A stretch of 64,000 bases of DNA from Oscillospiraceae bacterium (GTDB taxonomy: Bacteria > Bacillota > Clostridia > Oscillospirales > Ruminococcaceae), in contig JAQXHC010000015.1 in assembly GCA_029007035.1 (NCBI GenBank), positions 18,400 to 82,399 on the forward strand, read 5' to 3'. Positions 42,560-51,680 of this stretch are shown one piece after another (the stretch's first letter is position 1; the number at the start of each line of letters is the position of its first letter). The position numbers and the translations under genes are program-made. The notes below the pieces were generated by a model. That model ran no database searches, had not been told where the DNA came from, and saw only the letters and a program-made list of their open reading frames with translations.

Positions 42560-43489
42560 ATGTCGGAAACAATTTTTAAACAAACCGTAATAATGTTTGC
42601 ACTGATTATCGTGGGAATTATATGCTCGAAAACTAAGCTTATCAGCCGTGAATCAAACCGCGATCTGTCGGGACTGGTGCTGAACATTATAAATCCTGTG
42701 GTAATTCTGATGGCATATCAGACAGAATACCGCCCGGAGCTTATGAAAAAGCTCGGAATGTCGTTTCTGCTGTCAGTCGTCGCCTACGGACTCATGATCG
42801 CTCTTTCCTGTCTGCTGATACGGAAAAAGGACGGCAGAGAAGTCGAAATAGAACGTTTTTCCGCGATTTATTCAAACTGCGGATTCATGGGGATTCCGCT
42901 CGTCAACGCAATGTTCGGTTCAGAGGGCGTTTTCTGTCTGACAGCATTTATCACGGTGTTCAACCTGTGCGTGTGGACACACGGAATCATTCTTATATCA
43001 GGAAACAGCGGACTCAAAAGCGTACTTAAAGCTCTCCGCTCACCAACAATGCTCGCTATTTACCTCGGACTGATAATGTTCATTGCCCGGATTAAACTCC
43101 CGTCTCTGCTGTCGCAGACTCTTACATACATTTCAGACATGAATACTCCAATGGCTATGATCGTTTCGGGAGTTACAATAGCCGGTACGAAACCGCACGA
43201 GCTTGTGAAAAACGGAAGAATCTACTTCATAAGTATGCTTCGTCTCGTTGTCTTCCCTCTGGCTGTACTGCTGGCACTCCTGCCGTTCGGAGCAGACCCG
43301 GAGGTTCTGATGACTGTTGTGGTCGCATCGGCTGCTCCTCCTGCGGCGATGTGCACTCTTCATTGCATAAGATATAACAAAAATTCTGTATATTCCTCTG
43401 AAATTTTTACAGCCGGTACAATCATTTCAGTTTTTACTTTGCCACTTTTGGTAAAAATTGCCGAAAAGCTTCAAAATCAGTTCAGCTGA
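42560..43489 (+). CDS. AEC family transporter (second copy type)
   Basis: 309 residues, about ten helices, AEC/auxin-carrier architecture (NLNIINPVVI-like NIINPVVILMAYQTE; SNCGFMGIPLVNAMFGSEG; AAPPAAMCTLHCIRYN). It differs clearly from the AEC gene at 0.6–1.5 kb and is not a recent duplicate. The ribosome site before ATG 42560 is weak; the gene begins 17 bp after YfhO and may rely on it. Substrate unknown. Confidence 0.85.
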   Translation: MSETIFKQTVIMFALIIVGIICSKTKLISRESNRDLSGLVLNIINPVVILMAYQTEYRPELMKKLGMSFLLSVVAYGLMIALSCLLIRKKDGREVEIERFSAIYSNCGFMGIPLVNAMFGSEGVFCLTAFITVFNLCVWTHGIILISGNSGLKSVLKALRSPTMLAIYLGLIMFIARIKLPSLLSQTLTYISDMNTPMAMIVSGVTIAGTKPHELVKNGRIYFISMLRLVVFPLAVLLALLPFGADPEVLMTVVVASAAPPAAMCTLHCIRYNKNSVYSSEIFTAGTIISVFTLPLLVKIAEKLQNQFS

Positions 43490-43694
43490 CTTTGTATCAA
43501 TCGCTGAAAATAAAAAATTATACGTTAGATAGTTTCTTTTTTATAAACATTGTGTTATAATATATGTGTTACAAATATTATTTTATTAACCGTAAAAAGA
43601 ATTGTACGGTTCTGATGCAGGCTTATTTTTCACGTATAAGCATTGCATCATATACCCCTCGATTAACTATGTTATAAGAAATGGAGTTGTTATT

Positions 43695-44915
43695 ATGGAA
43701 AAACGTGGAATCAGTAAGCTGGATTTGAAAAGAAGAAACAGAATGCAAATCCTCCGTGTAATCAGGGAATCGGGTCCTATTTCAAGAGTCGATGTTGCAA
43801 GCGCACTCGAAATCACAAGAGCCGCCGTCACAATCATTACCAATGAAATGATTGAAGAAGGCGTACTCGTGGAAATCGGCGAAGCTCCTGTTAATACGGA
43901 AAAGCTTCAGAAGGGCAGAAGAAAAATTTTAATCGACATCAATGTAAACAGCAAATTCGCTCTGGGTGCAACCGTTGACGAAAAAGAAGTCAGCATCGGT
44001 CTCACAAACCTTAATTCCGAGATCCTCGACAAAGCGAGCATGATCATCGACGAAAGAACCACAAGCAAAGATATCATCAGCTTCATTATTCAGAAGAGCA
44101 ACGAAATGATGGAGAACAGCTGTCTTACAAAGGACAAGGTTCTTGGTATAGGTATCGGCATTGTTCCGTCAATGTGGGGCAAGCTCAAGATCTTCTTCAA
44201 AGACGGTGTTCTCGACTTCTCTAACTTTATTGACAAAATTTCAAGCGGTGTCGACATCGATGTCCACTGCGGAAATGCGATCGGTCTAATGGCTCTTGCA
44301 AGTAATGATTTCAGAGGACTCAACGGCTACCAGATCAATCAGGCATTTCTCCACAACGGTAATCAGGTTAACCTCGCAGTTATCAATAAAAACGAACTTT
44401 CAAACGACTACCTCTCATATACATACACTATTGAGAAGTATATCGTAAATCCCGGCGGAAAGCCATACGAAAGCTATCCCAACGGCTCTGTTAAGGCTGA
44501 GCTTTCAAGAACTGCCCAGCTCGCGGCTGTCACCGAAATCTACTCCAAGGAGAATACTCCTCTGCTTTATGAGCTTACAGAGGGAGATAAGAGCAAGATT
44601 TCCACAGATACCGTTTTCGCAGCTCTTATGAGAGGCGATGAGGCTGTCAAGAACGTTGTGGATGATATTATCGCAAAGTACACCGTGCTTATCAACAACA
44701 TCGCTATCAGCCATTTTGCTCAGAGAATCGTACTTCATAATTATAAACTCAACGAAAAGCAGTTTGATTATGTTAAAAGAGAGATGATTCGTCTTGTTGG
44801 CGAAGATATTGCCGACAGAGTCGTTCTCAGCAAGCTTGAAGGCAAAAATAATTTTGTCGGCGGTTGTGCCCTTATAATTCAGGACAACTTCTTTACCAAG
44901 GGCGGAATGCAGTAA
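43695..44915 (+). CDS. ROK-family transcriptional regulator (zinc and kinase motifs lost)
   Basis: 406 residues. An N-terminal winged helix (LKRRNRMQILRVIRESGPISRVDVASALEITRAAVTIITNEM) is followed by a ROK fold (FALGATVDEKEVSIGLTNLN … GIGIGIVPSMWG … GNAIGLMALAS). The CxCGxxGCxE zinc motif is absent and the kinase Asp position reads G-N-A-I, so it is a pure regulator, probably binding a sugar or derivative. GGAG precedes ATG 43695. It is monocistronic; its targets are unknown, perhaps the neighbouring GH5 or sugar genes. Confidence 0.85.
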   Translation: MEKRGISKLDLKRRNRMQILRVIRESGPISRVDVASALEITRAAVTIITNEMIEEGVLVEIGEAPVNTEKLQKGRRKILIDINVNSKFALGATVDEKEVSIGLTNLNSEILDKASMIIDERTTSKDIISFIIQKSNEMMENSCLTKDKVLGIGIGIVPSMWGKLKIFFKDGVLDFSNFIDKISSGVDIDVHCGNAIGLMALASNDFRGLNGYQINQAFLHNGNQVNLAVINKNELSNDYLSYTYTIEKYIVNPGGKPYESYPNGSVKAELSRTAQLAAVTEIYSKENTPLLYELTEGDKSKISTDTVFAALMRGDEAVKNVVDDIIAKYTVLINNIAISHFAQRIVLHNYKLNEKQFDYVKREMIRLVGEDIADRVVLSKLEGKNNFVGGCALIIQDNFFTKGGMQ

Positions 44916-44982
44916 ACGTTCAATAACGTACTGGCATCAATCCCGTCCAAAATATTTTAAAAGACAAATATTCTGTCCGGAT

Positions 44983-46644
44983 TTATTTCATATACTCCGT
45001 GCTACTGCAATTATTTCCAAAGATTTTGCAGCAGCGCGGAGTATAACTTTTGCAGCGGTATTCCGTTACGTTTTTCCGGAGTATGGCAATTGAAGCGATA
45101 TACACTGTTCCTCCTACTGCTCCTGCAACCAGAATCCGGGTTATCGGCGGCGCACTTTCATCAAGGAATACCGACTCGGCAAGATATGCTGCCGCCCCGC
45201 ACATGATGCCCGAATACAATACTGCTGCAAAAGGAGAAACCATCGGTCTGAGTTTTGCTGCCGAACAATACACCCTCAATGCCGCTGCAAGTATCAGTAA
45301 ATAACACAGTGTCGTCGAAAGCGCCGCTCCGTCAGCGCCCATAATCGGTATGAGAATTATGTTTCCGACCAGCTTCACCACTGCTCCGAAAAGCATTATT
45401 TTCAGCGGAGCAGACGGCTTCCCTATCGCCTGAAGCATACTGAAAATCGGGTAAGATATGCACAGACAGACCATTCCGGGCATCAGCAGCCGGAGTGAAT
45501 TCACACACAAAGCTACCTCATCAGTTTGCTTTGGAAACAGAAAAGTCAGGATCTCCTCCGAAAGCACGCCCATTCCCACAGCCGCAGGTACGGAAATAAG
45601 AGCGGCGATTACAAGTGCCTGCATCGTCCCTCTTTCAAGAGTCTTTCGGTCACCGCCCGACCACGCTTCGGTAACCGAAGGGAGTATGCCTTTCCCGAGC
45701 ATATTCGTCATGGACGGAATAAGATTGAATACTGTGAGTGCGATCCCTGCATACGAGCCGTAGACAAAATGCGGCATCTCAGCAGAAGAAACTCCCTCCG
45801 GAACGCGCACAGTTCCGCTGTAAAGCGCGATACAACCAATAACTGTACCCATGTCAATCAGCGCAGTAAGATTTGTCACAAGTGCTCCTGCTCCCGACGG
45901 AAGCGCAATTGCTGTAAGCTCATGCGCAATTTCTCCTCTGCTCATAAGATGCGGACTGCCCGACAGTCTGTTTTTTTTATGAAAAAGACGAAATATTTTA
46001 AGAACTATCGCTGCTCCCACCGATGAAAGCGTTACTCCGAGAATTCCTGCCGCAGCAGCAAGAGCGCGGACATCATCACAATGAGGAAAATATTTTATAA
46101 TCGCATCTCCGTTTTCGGTTACGTAGCCGCACAGATACAGACCCGTCACTGCTTTGACTATTCCCTCCGCAAGCTGCGAAACCGCTGTGGGATACATATT
46201 GCTCATTCCCTCGTAATAGCCGCGTTCAACCGCTGTAATACAGCCGAAAAACACCGACGGGGATATCATTATTACCGCAGTTTCAGCCGCTTCTATCCCT
46301 GCCGCATACAGACAAAAGGGTCTTGCCAGCACTATCACTGCAAGACTCCCCACCGCTCCTACCGCCGAAAAAAGCATAAGAGCCGTTTTACGCACTCTCC
46401 GCGCGTTTTCATACATACCCAAAGCCATACTCTGTGCTGTCATTTTTGCTACGGCAGCCGAGAGTCCTGTGACAGTCAGCGCATAAACCGGCATAAAAAG
46501 ACTGTATGCACAGCTGAAATAGCTCATGCCTATGCCGCCAAGCAGATTTGTCAGCGGTATTTTGAACACCGCTCCCAGCAGTTTTGACACCGCTGCCGAT
46601 ACAATGAGTATCAGCGAGCCTTTTATAAAGTTTTGCTTTTTCAT
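44983..46644 (-). CDS. spoVB: SpoVB-like / MOP superfamily lipid flippase
   Basis: 553 residues, about 14 helices, starting MKKQNFIKGSLILIVSAAVSKLLGAVFKIPLTNLLG, the SpoVB/MurJ-type N-terminus of the PST family. It probably flips lipid-linked peptidoglycan or polysaccharide precursors; in Firmicutes the relative next to mazG and rqcP is the yabM/spoVB type. Start 46644 with AAAAGG upstream. The last codons are part of a 19-bp inverted repeat. It is divergent from the aminotransferase, so the usual spoVB-mazG operon is split here. Confidence 0.85.
   Translation of the reverse strand: MKKQNFIKGSLILIVSAAVSKLLGAVFKIPLTNLLGGIGMSYFSCAYSLFMPVYALTVTGLSAAVAKMTAQSMALGMYENARRVRKTALMLFSAVGAVGSLAVIVLARPFCLYAAGIEAAETAVIMISPSVFFGCITAVERGYYEGMSNMYPTAVSQLAEGIVKAVTGLYLCGYVTENGDAIIKYFPHCDDVRALAAAAGILGVTLSSVGAAIVLKIFRLFHKKNRLSGSPHLMSRGEIAHELTAIALPSGAGALVTNLTALIDMGTVIGCIALYSGTVRVPEGVSSAEMPHFVYGSYAGIALTVFNLIPSMTNMLGKGILPSVTEAWSGGDRKTLERGTMQALVIAALISVPAAVGMGVLSEEILTFLFPKQTDEVALCVNSLRLLMPGMVCLCISYPIFSMLQAIGKPSAPLKIMLFGAVVKLVGNIILIPIMGADGAALSTTLCYLLILAAALRVYCSAAKLRPMVSPFAAVLYSGIMCGAAAYLAESVFLDESAPPITRILVAGAVGGTVYIASIAILRKNVTEYRCKSYTPRCCKIFGNNCSSTEYMK
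44992..45044. terminator. Hairpin in the 3' coding end of spoVB, possible terminator for the ROK gene
   Basis: ATACTCCGTGCTACTGCAA (44992–45010) pairs with the complement at 45026–45044 at 17 of 19 positions, followed on the plus strand by AACTTTT. It lies inside the spoVB coding sequence. Confidence 0.5.
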
Positions 46645-46683
46645 AAAAATCATACCTTTTTTTTAATTATACCAAAATATATG

Positions 46684-46712
46684 TTGCCAGTTTCAGAAAT
46701 ATGTGGTATAAT
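46684..46712 (+). promoter_or_regulatory. Sigma-A type promoter of the aminotransferase gene
   Basis: TTGCCA (46684–46689), 17-nt spacer, TATAAT (46707–46712). A minus-strand TATAAT for spoVB lies at 46671–46666, so the two divergent promoters are back to back. Confidence 0.7.
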
Positions 46713-47010
46713 AATAAATGTATATTGACATATGATTTTTATACGACATCTTTTCGGATTTCTGTTTCTTCATTTCCCGCCTGCCAAAGGAATTTATTTC
46801 GCTGAGTATAAAAAGTGCTTATATTCTCCGGCAGAAGAATAGCTGAGAAGCAGAGTCTCATACTGATTCCACGAATAACAACAGATAAAGCTTACGTCAT
46901 AAATTCCGTCTGCCCTGACATATGGATTTCTGCTGTCATTTTTATCTATCGGCATTCATGGGAACAGTATCACCGTAAAAATGTCGGTGAATTGAAAGGC
47001 TGGTTTAATC
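46713..47010 (+). other. Long leader (about 290 nt) of the aminotransferase gene
   Basis: No convincing gene. It has a small stem TCACCG…CGGTGA near 46971–46991 and no T-box NGGTACC-type or other riboswitch core I can recognise. An open frame at 46815–47021 begins with GTG without a ribosome site and was not called. Confidence 0.4.
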
Positions 47011-48204
47011 ATGGAATATAAATTTTCCGACAAGGTCAGCGGACTTCAAGCATCCGCTATCAGAGAGATTCTTAAATTCACCGCCGATCCCGAGGTTATA
47101 TCGTTCGCCGCAGGAAATCCTGCTCCGGAAGCTTTCCCGACCGAAAAAATCGCAGAGCTTTCGGCTGAACTGTTGCGCGATGATCCCGTGCTTGCACTTC
47201 AGTACAGTGTGACAGAGGGATACACGCCCCTGAGAGACTACCTCAAGGAATGGCTCAGCTCAAAGGGCTGCTTTCACTCCGGATCTGACGACCTTATCAT
47301 AACATCGGGCGGTCAGCAGGCAAATGAGCTTTCATGTAAGGTTCTGCTCAACGAGGGAGATACTCTCCTCTGCGAATCGCCGAGCTTCATCGGCTCGCTT
47401 AACGCTTTTCGCTCCTATAACGTAAACCTCGTGGGAATCGATATGGAGGAGGACGGAATCAACCTTGAAAAGCTTGAATATGCCCTCAGAACTGAAAAAA
47501 ATGTGAAGATTCTCTACCTTATTCCGAATTTTCAGAATCCAACAGGCAGAACAATGTCTCTTGCAAAGAGAAAGGCTGTATACGAGCTTGCCTGCCGGTA
47601 CGACTTTATTATCCTCGAGGACGACCCGTATGGCGAGCTGAGATTCGCAGGCGAGAATGTTCCCACGATAAAGAGTCTCGACACCGAGGGCAGGGTTATA
47701 TACTCCAGTACCTTCTCAAAACTCATTTCCTCAGGCTTCAGAACAGGCTTTGTGTCTGCTCCTGCTCCGATAATCCAGAAAATCGTTGTCTGCAAGCAGG
47801 TTTCAGACGTTCACTCCAATATCTGGGCACAGGTTATCTGCCACCGCTTCATGACCACGGTCAATGTCCCTGAACATTTTGAAAAGCTCCGCGGAATTTA
47901 CAGAAACAAGTGCGAGCTTATGTGCTCATACATCGACAACACTTTCTCCAAGAAAATTACATACGTCAAACCCGAGGGCGGTCTGTTCATCTGGTGTACT
48001 CTGCCGGATGACTGCGATATGAACGAGTTCTGCACAAAGGCGGTAAGAGATTATAAAGTTGCCGTCGTACCAGGAAATTCATTCAATATCCGTGAGAACG
48101 AAAAAAGCTCGTCATTCAGACTCAACTACTCAACTCCGACTAACGAACAGATTTCTACAGGCATGGAAATCCTTGCACGCATGACAAAAGAAATGCTTGA
48201 TTGA
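47011..48204 (+). CDS. PLP-dependent aminotransferase, MocR/LysN (2-aminoadipate) type
   Basis: 397 residues. Class I fold: FAAGNPAPEAFPTEKI, TEGYTPLRDYLKEWL, LIPNFQNPTGRTMS, the Asp/Tyr LEDDPYGELRF, Schiff-base Lys in SSTFSKLISSGFRTGF and RLNYSTPTN. It matches the 2-aminoadipate/aromatic/valine aminotransferase group without a DNA-binding domain. The amino acid used is uncertain. AAAGG lies 12 nt before the ATG. Possibly co-transcribed with the 174-aa gene that follows 30 bp later. Confidence 0.88.
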   Translation: MEYKFSDKVSGLQASAIREILKFTADPEVISFAAGNPAPEAFPTEKIAELSAELLRDDPVLALQYSVTEGYTPLRDYLKEWLSSKGCFHSGSDDLIITSGGQQANELSCKVLLNEGDTLLCESPSFIGSLNAFRSYNVNLVGIDMEEDGINLEKLEYALRTEKNVKILYLIPNFQNPTGRTMSLAKRKAVYELACRYDFIILEDDPYGELRFAGENVPTIKSLDTEGRVIYSSTFSKLISSGFRTGFVSAPAPIIQKIVVCKQVSDVHSNIWAQVICHRFMTTVNVPEHFEKLRGIYRNKCELMCSYIDNTFSKKITYVKPEGGLFIWCTLPDDCDMNEFCTKAVRDYKVAVVPGNSFNIRENEKSSSFRLNYSTPTNEQISTGMEILARMTKEMLD

Positions 48205-48234
48205 TAAAATCTATATAACGAAAGGAAAATAATT

Positions 48235-48759
48235 ATGGCAAATAACATGGACAGATACCCTGTCACTCAGAAATATCTTATGACAAGAGGGCAGGCTCTC
48301 AATTTCCCTGCAAGCTACTTCAAGATGAAACTCAAAAGAAACGACGTTTACGGCATGGTTATCGATATTCCGATGACACAGCAGGTTCTCGCTTCAATGG
48401 TATGTTTTATCAACGGCGCAGCTAATCTCTACTTCAACAACGGCGGAGAATACTCCGGTGCGGCTCAGAAATACCGCAACCTTGTTCAGGCGGCGCACAC
48501 TCTCGTTGCGAACGCAAATCAGCTTCTCCCCAAAGCCGAAAAAGTCAAGGCATTTGACCTTCCTTCCGGCAGAACTCACTATGTTTATCTTCTCACCACT
48601 GGAGGAATCTATAAAACCGTAATCGAACCGGGTCTTATTCCCGAGACAGAAACAGAAATGCGCACCATCTATGTTCTCTATCAGCGCGTTCTCAATGAAC
48701 TGAGACAGTGCCAGCTCAAGGATGACGCCGAACAGAGAAAACAGCAGCTCGGAAAGTAA
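48235..48759 (+). CDS. Uncharacterised 174-aa protein
   Basis: GAAAGG lies 9 nt before the ATG. Soluble, no signal peptide. Features: LNFPASYFKMKLKRNDVYGMVIDIPMTQQVLASMVCFINGAANLYFNNGGEY, GRTHYVYLLTTGGIYKTV, and a helical charged C-terminus (QRVLNELRQCQLKDDAEQR). The family is not recognised. It lies 30 bp after the aminotransferase and 12 bp before trpS, so it is probably transcribed with trpS; a link to translation or amino-acid supply is only contextual. Confidence 0.65.
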   Translation: MANNMDRYPVTQKYLMTRGQALNFPASYFKMKLKRNDVYGMVIDIPMTQQVLASMVCFINGAANLYFNNGGEYSGAAQKYRNLVQAAHTLVANANQLLPKAEKVKAFDLPSGRTHYVYLLTTGGIYKTVIEPGLIPETETEMRTIYVLYQRVLNELRQCQLKDDAEQRKQQLGK

Positions 48760-48771
48760 GGAGACTTTTTC

Positions 48772-49770
48772 ATGGACGATAAGAAACTCATTTTCAGCGG
48801 CATTCAGCCTACGGGTACATTTACTCTTGGAAACTATATCGGAGCCGTAAGGAACTGGGGACCGCTTCAGGAAGAATACAACTGCATCTACTGCGTTGTT
48901 GATATGCACGCAATAACTGTCCGTCAGGACCCGGTTAAGCTGAGACAGAATACCATGAATTCCTATGCTCTGCTTATGGCGTGCGGCGTCGACCCGGAAA
49001 AATCGATTCTTTTCATTCAGAGCCATGTCAGGACCCATGCGGAGCTAAGCTGGATTCTCGGCTGCAATACCCAGTTCGGTGAACTCTCAAGAATGACTCA
49101 GTTCAAGGATAAAAGTCAGAAACACGCAGATGATATAAATTCGGGACTTTTCACATATCCTGTACTTATGGCAGCAGATATTCTTGCATATAACGCCGAC
49201 CTCGTTCCTGTCGGTGTTGACCAGAAACAGCATCTCGAGCTTGCAAGAAATATCGCTCAGCGTTTTAATCAGCGGTACGGCGACTTCTTTACGCTCCCCG
49301 AGCCATATATCCCCGAAGTCGGAGCAAAGGTAATGTCCCTGCAGGATCCGACAAAGAAGATGTCCAAATCCGATGAAAATCCCAATGCCTGCATTCTTAT
49401 CCTTGATGACAAGGACACTATTATCCGCAAGTTCAAGCGCGCAGTTACCGACAGTGATTCGGAAATCTGCTACCGCGAGGGCAAGGACGGAATCAACAAC
49501 CTTATGACAATTTATTCGATCTTCACAGGAAAGAGCTTCGACGAAATCACATCCGAATTTGACGGAAAGGGTTACGGCGACTTCAAACTTGCCGTCGGCG
49601 AGACTGTTGCAGATGCCCTTGAGCCTATACGTACAGGCTTCGCTCAATACAGCAAAGACAAGGCATTTCTCAAAAAATGCTACACCGAAGGTGCAGAAAA
49701 AGCTCTCCGCTACTCGCATCGCATCGTTTCAAAGGTCTACCGTAAGGTCGGCTTTGTAGATATGGGCTGA
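48772..49770 (+). CDS. trpS: Tryptophan–tRNA ligase
   Basis: 332 residues, the normal bacterial length. The ATP-binding segment is FSGIQPTGTFTLGNYIGA (the TLGN variant of HIGH), with VDMHAITVRQDP, GVDQKQHLELARNIAQRFN and the KMSKS motif in KKMSKSDENPNACI. It charges tRNA-Trp. AAGGAG precedes the ATG, 12 bp after the upstream unknown gene. No T-box leader is visible upstream. Confidence 0.97.
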   Translation: MDDKKLIFSGIQPTGTFTLGNYIGAVRNWGPLQEEYNCIYCVVDMHAITVRQDPVKLRQNTMNSYALLMACGVDPEKSILFIQSHVRTHAELSWILGCNTQFGELSRMTQFKDKSQKHADDINSGLFTYPVLMAADILAYNADLVPVGVDQKQHLELARNIAQRFNQRYGDFFTLPEPYIPEVGAKVMSLQDPTKKMSKSDENPNACILILDDKDTIIRKFKRAVTDSDSEICYREGKDGINNLMTIYSIFTGKSFDEITSEFDGKGYGDFKLAVGETVADALEPIRTGFAQYSKDKAFLKKCYTEGAEKALRYSHRIVSKVYRKVGFVDMG

Positions 49771-49966
49771 AGCCATACGGAAAGCTATGAACCGCATTTT
49801 TCTCCGCCAACGGAGCAATAATAACACGGATAAGTCCTGACGGAGTAAAAAAATACCGGGAATTCCCAAAACGGCTTCACAAGTACGGTAATAATTGTTA
49901 AATCATACAAAACAGACTTGCTTATATTGCATTATTCCGTAAAATCTACGAAATTGCAAAAATGGC

Positions 49967-49995
49967 TTGCAATTTATCTGAATTTAGGGTATTAT
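49967..49995 (+). promoter_or_regulatory. Promoter of the mazG-hup-rqcP genes
   Basis: TTGCAA (49967–49972), 17-nt spacer, TATTAT (49990–49995), about 68 nt before mazG. The rest of the 290-bp gap holds no recognised gene. Confidence 0.6.
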
Positions 49996-50062
49996 ATAAA
50001 GTGCATGACAGTTATCATTGTTGCTGAACTGCCTGCAATGCCCGTAATAAGGGGTGTATCTT

Positions 50063-50866
50063 ATGGTTGATTTTCAGAGAAAAGAAAAATACGGCATTGA
50101 TGATTTGCTCGAAATCGTAAGGCTTCTGCGCGGTGAGGGCGGCTGTCCGTGGGACAGAGAACAGACCCATAAGTCTATCAGAGCTGACCTTATCGAGGAA
50201 ACCTGCGAAGTTCTTGAGGCAATCGACACTGAGGACGCTGCACTGCTTCGTGAAGAACTTGGCGACGTACTGCTTCAGGTGGCTATGCACTGCCGTATGG
50301 AGGAAGAAAACAACTCTTTCGATTTCGGTGATGTGTGCGACGAGGTATGCAAAAAGCTTATCGTCCGTCACCCTCATGTATTCGGCGATACTATGGTACG
50401 CGATACCGAGGATGTCCTGAAAAACTGGGACTCAATTAAAATGGAGACTAAAGGTCAGGACACATATACCGATACCCTCAACAGCATTGCAAAGTCGCTT
50501 CCGGCGCTCATGAGGGCGCAGAAAGTCGGCAAACGTGCAAAGCGCGCAGGCATGGACTTCAAGTCAGCCGATGACGCTATTGCCTGCATCGGTCTTGAAA
50601 AAGATGAGCTTGCCGAGGCTATCGCTTCCGGAGATAAACAAGCTGTGGAGGAGGAAATCGGCGATCTGCTGTTTTCCTGCGTAAACGCCGCAAGACATCT
50701 TGGAGTTGACGCTGAGCTTGCTCTGAGAGCCGCCACAAATAAATTCATTTCACGGTTTGCAAAGACCGAAGAACTTGTTTCAATCGACTCCTATGACATG
50801 AAAGAGCTTTCTATTGAAGAGCTTGATGTGTATTGGGATAAAGCTAAGGCTATGCTGCGCAAGTAA
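50063..50866 (+). CDS. mazG: Nucleoside triphosphate pyrophosphohydrolase MazG
   Basis: 267 residues, two MazG domains. GGCPWDREQTHKSIRADLIEE…EVLEAID and ELGDVLLQVAMHCRM in the first, then KDELAEAIASGD and EEIGDLLFSCVNAARHL in the second. It hydrolyses (d)NTPs to NMP and pyrophosphate, cleaning the nucleotide pool. AAGGGG lies 8 nt before ATG 50063. As in Bacillus (yabN) it precedes rqcP; here hup lies between. Confidence 0.93.
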   Translation: MVDFQRKEKYGIDDLLEIVRLLRGEGGCPWDREQTHKSIRADLIEETCEVLEAIDTEDAALLREELGDVLLQVAMHCRMEEENNSFDFGDVCDEVCKKLIVRHPHVFGDTMVRDTEDVLKNWDSIKMETKGQDTYTDTLNSIAKSLPALMRAQKVGKRAKRAGMDFKSADDAIACIGLEKDELAEAIASGDKQAVEEEIGDLLFSCVNAARHLGVDAELALRAATNKFISRFAKTEELVSIDSYDMKELSIEELDVYWDKAKAMLRK

Positions 50867-50904
50867 CCGCAGCGATGCCTAAAAAAATCATGGAGGAAAA
50901 TAAA

Positions 50905-51180
50905 ATGACAAAAACAGAACTTATCAATTCAATCGCAGATAAAGCAAACTGCACAAAGAAGGACGCTTCCGCTGCTCTCGACGCTACTATCGCAGCAATT
51001 CAGGAAGCTCTCGTAAACGGCGACAAGGTTGCTATCACAGGCTTCGGTACATTTGAGGTTCGTGAGAGAGGCGAAAAGACCTGCATCAACCCCAGAACAA
51101 AGGAAAAAATGACCTGTCCTCCCTGCAAGGCTCCTGCTTTCAAGGCTGGCAAGTCCCTCAAGGAAGCTGTTAACGGCTAA
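50905..51180 (+). CDS. hup: HU family DNA-binding protein
   Basis: 91 residues, full-length HU: KTELINSIADKANCTKKDAS, GDKVAITGFGTFEVRERGEK, then the DNA-binding arm with NPRTKEKMTCPPCKAPAFKAGKSLKEAV. The arm carries two cysteines (TCPPCK) where most HUs have IPA/KV residues, a variation seen in some Clostridia. GGAGG precedes ATG 50905. A terminator follows. Confidence 0.95.
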   Translation: MTKTELINSIADKANCTKKDASAALDATIAAIQEALVNGDKVAITGFGTFEVRERGEKTCINPRTKEKMTCPPCKAPAFKAGKSLKEAVNG

Positions 51181-51195
51181 TTATAATTTCTGAGG

Positions 51196-51233
51196 AAAAC
51201 GGTCACTCTGCTGATGCATGGTGACCGTTTTTT
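51196..51233 (+). terminator. Terminator after hup
   Basis: AAAACGGTCAC / GTGACCGTTTT with a 14-nt loop, then TTTTTT. Positioned 20 nt before the rqcP start, so rqcP expression depends on partial read-through or another promoter. Confidence 0.8.
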
Positions 51234-51253
51234 CGTCAGGGAAAGGAGTTTCA

Positions 51254-51496
51254 ATGCGACTCGATAAATATTTAAAGGTTACCCGTCTTATCAAGCGCAG
51301 AACCGTTGCAAACGACGCCTGCGATGCCGAAAAAATCATCGTCAACGGGAAAGCTGCACGAGCCTCCTACGATGTCAAGGTCGGCGATATTATCGAAATA
51401 AATATGGGTACACGTCCGCTTAAAGTCAAGGTGCTCAATGTTACCGAATATGCCACTAAAGAAAATGCTGCCGATAATTACGTTGTCATTGAATAA
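51254..51496 (+). CDS. rqcP: S4-domain RNA-binding protein RqcP (YabO)
   Basis: 80 residues: a bare S4 domain, MRLDKYLKVTRLIKRRTVANDAC … IVNGKAARASYDVKVGDIIEI. RqcP helps RqcH add poly-alanine tails to nascent chains on stalled 50S subunits. AAAGGAG precedes the ATG at 51254. Context with mazG is as in Bacillus. yabP, yabQ and divIC, which usually follow, are not in the window. Confidence 0.88.
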   Translation: MRLDKYLKVTRLIKRRTVANDACDAEKIIVNGKAARASYDVKVGDIIEINMGTRPLKVKVLNVTEYATKENAADNYVVIE

Positions 51497-51646
51497 AAGA
51501 TAACCCGATATTATTCAGACGGGATACAAGAATAATCCGGCATTAAAAAACGTAAAACTGGCAGCTGTTCTTATTCCCGAATTAATTATTTCAATTTGCA
51601 TCTATTTTGGATTTTATCAGCACAAAATTGAATAACAAAATATAAA

Positions 51647-51671
51647 CGGCGGAGCATAAACAGCTCCGCCG
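51647..51671 (-). terminator. Hairpin after the epimerase gene
   Basis: CGGCGGAGC / GCTCCGCCG 9-bp perfect stem with a 7-nt loop; the T-tract on the minus strand is weak (TTTATATTTTG). It may serve both convergent genes. Confidence 0.6.
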
Positions 51672-51680
51672 AATTTATAT

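Noticed and set aside
46713..47010. T-box or lysine riboswitch before the aminotransferase
   Set aside because: No T-box antiterminator sequence, specifier loop or known riboswitch core could be identified.
46815..47021. 68-aa open frame before the aminotransferase
   Set aside because: Begins with GTG without a ribosome site and has no recognisable sequence. It overlaps the real gene's start.
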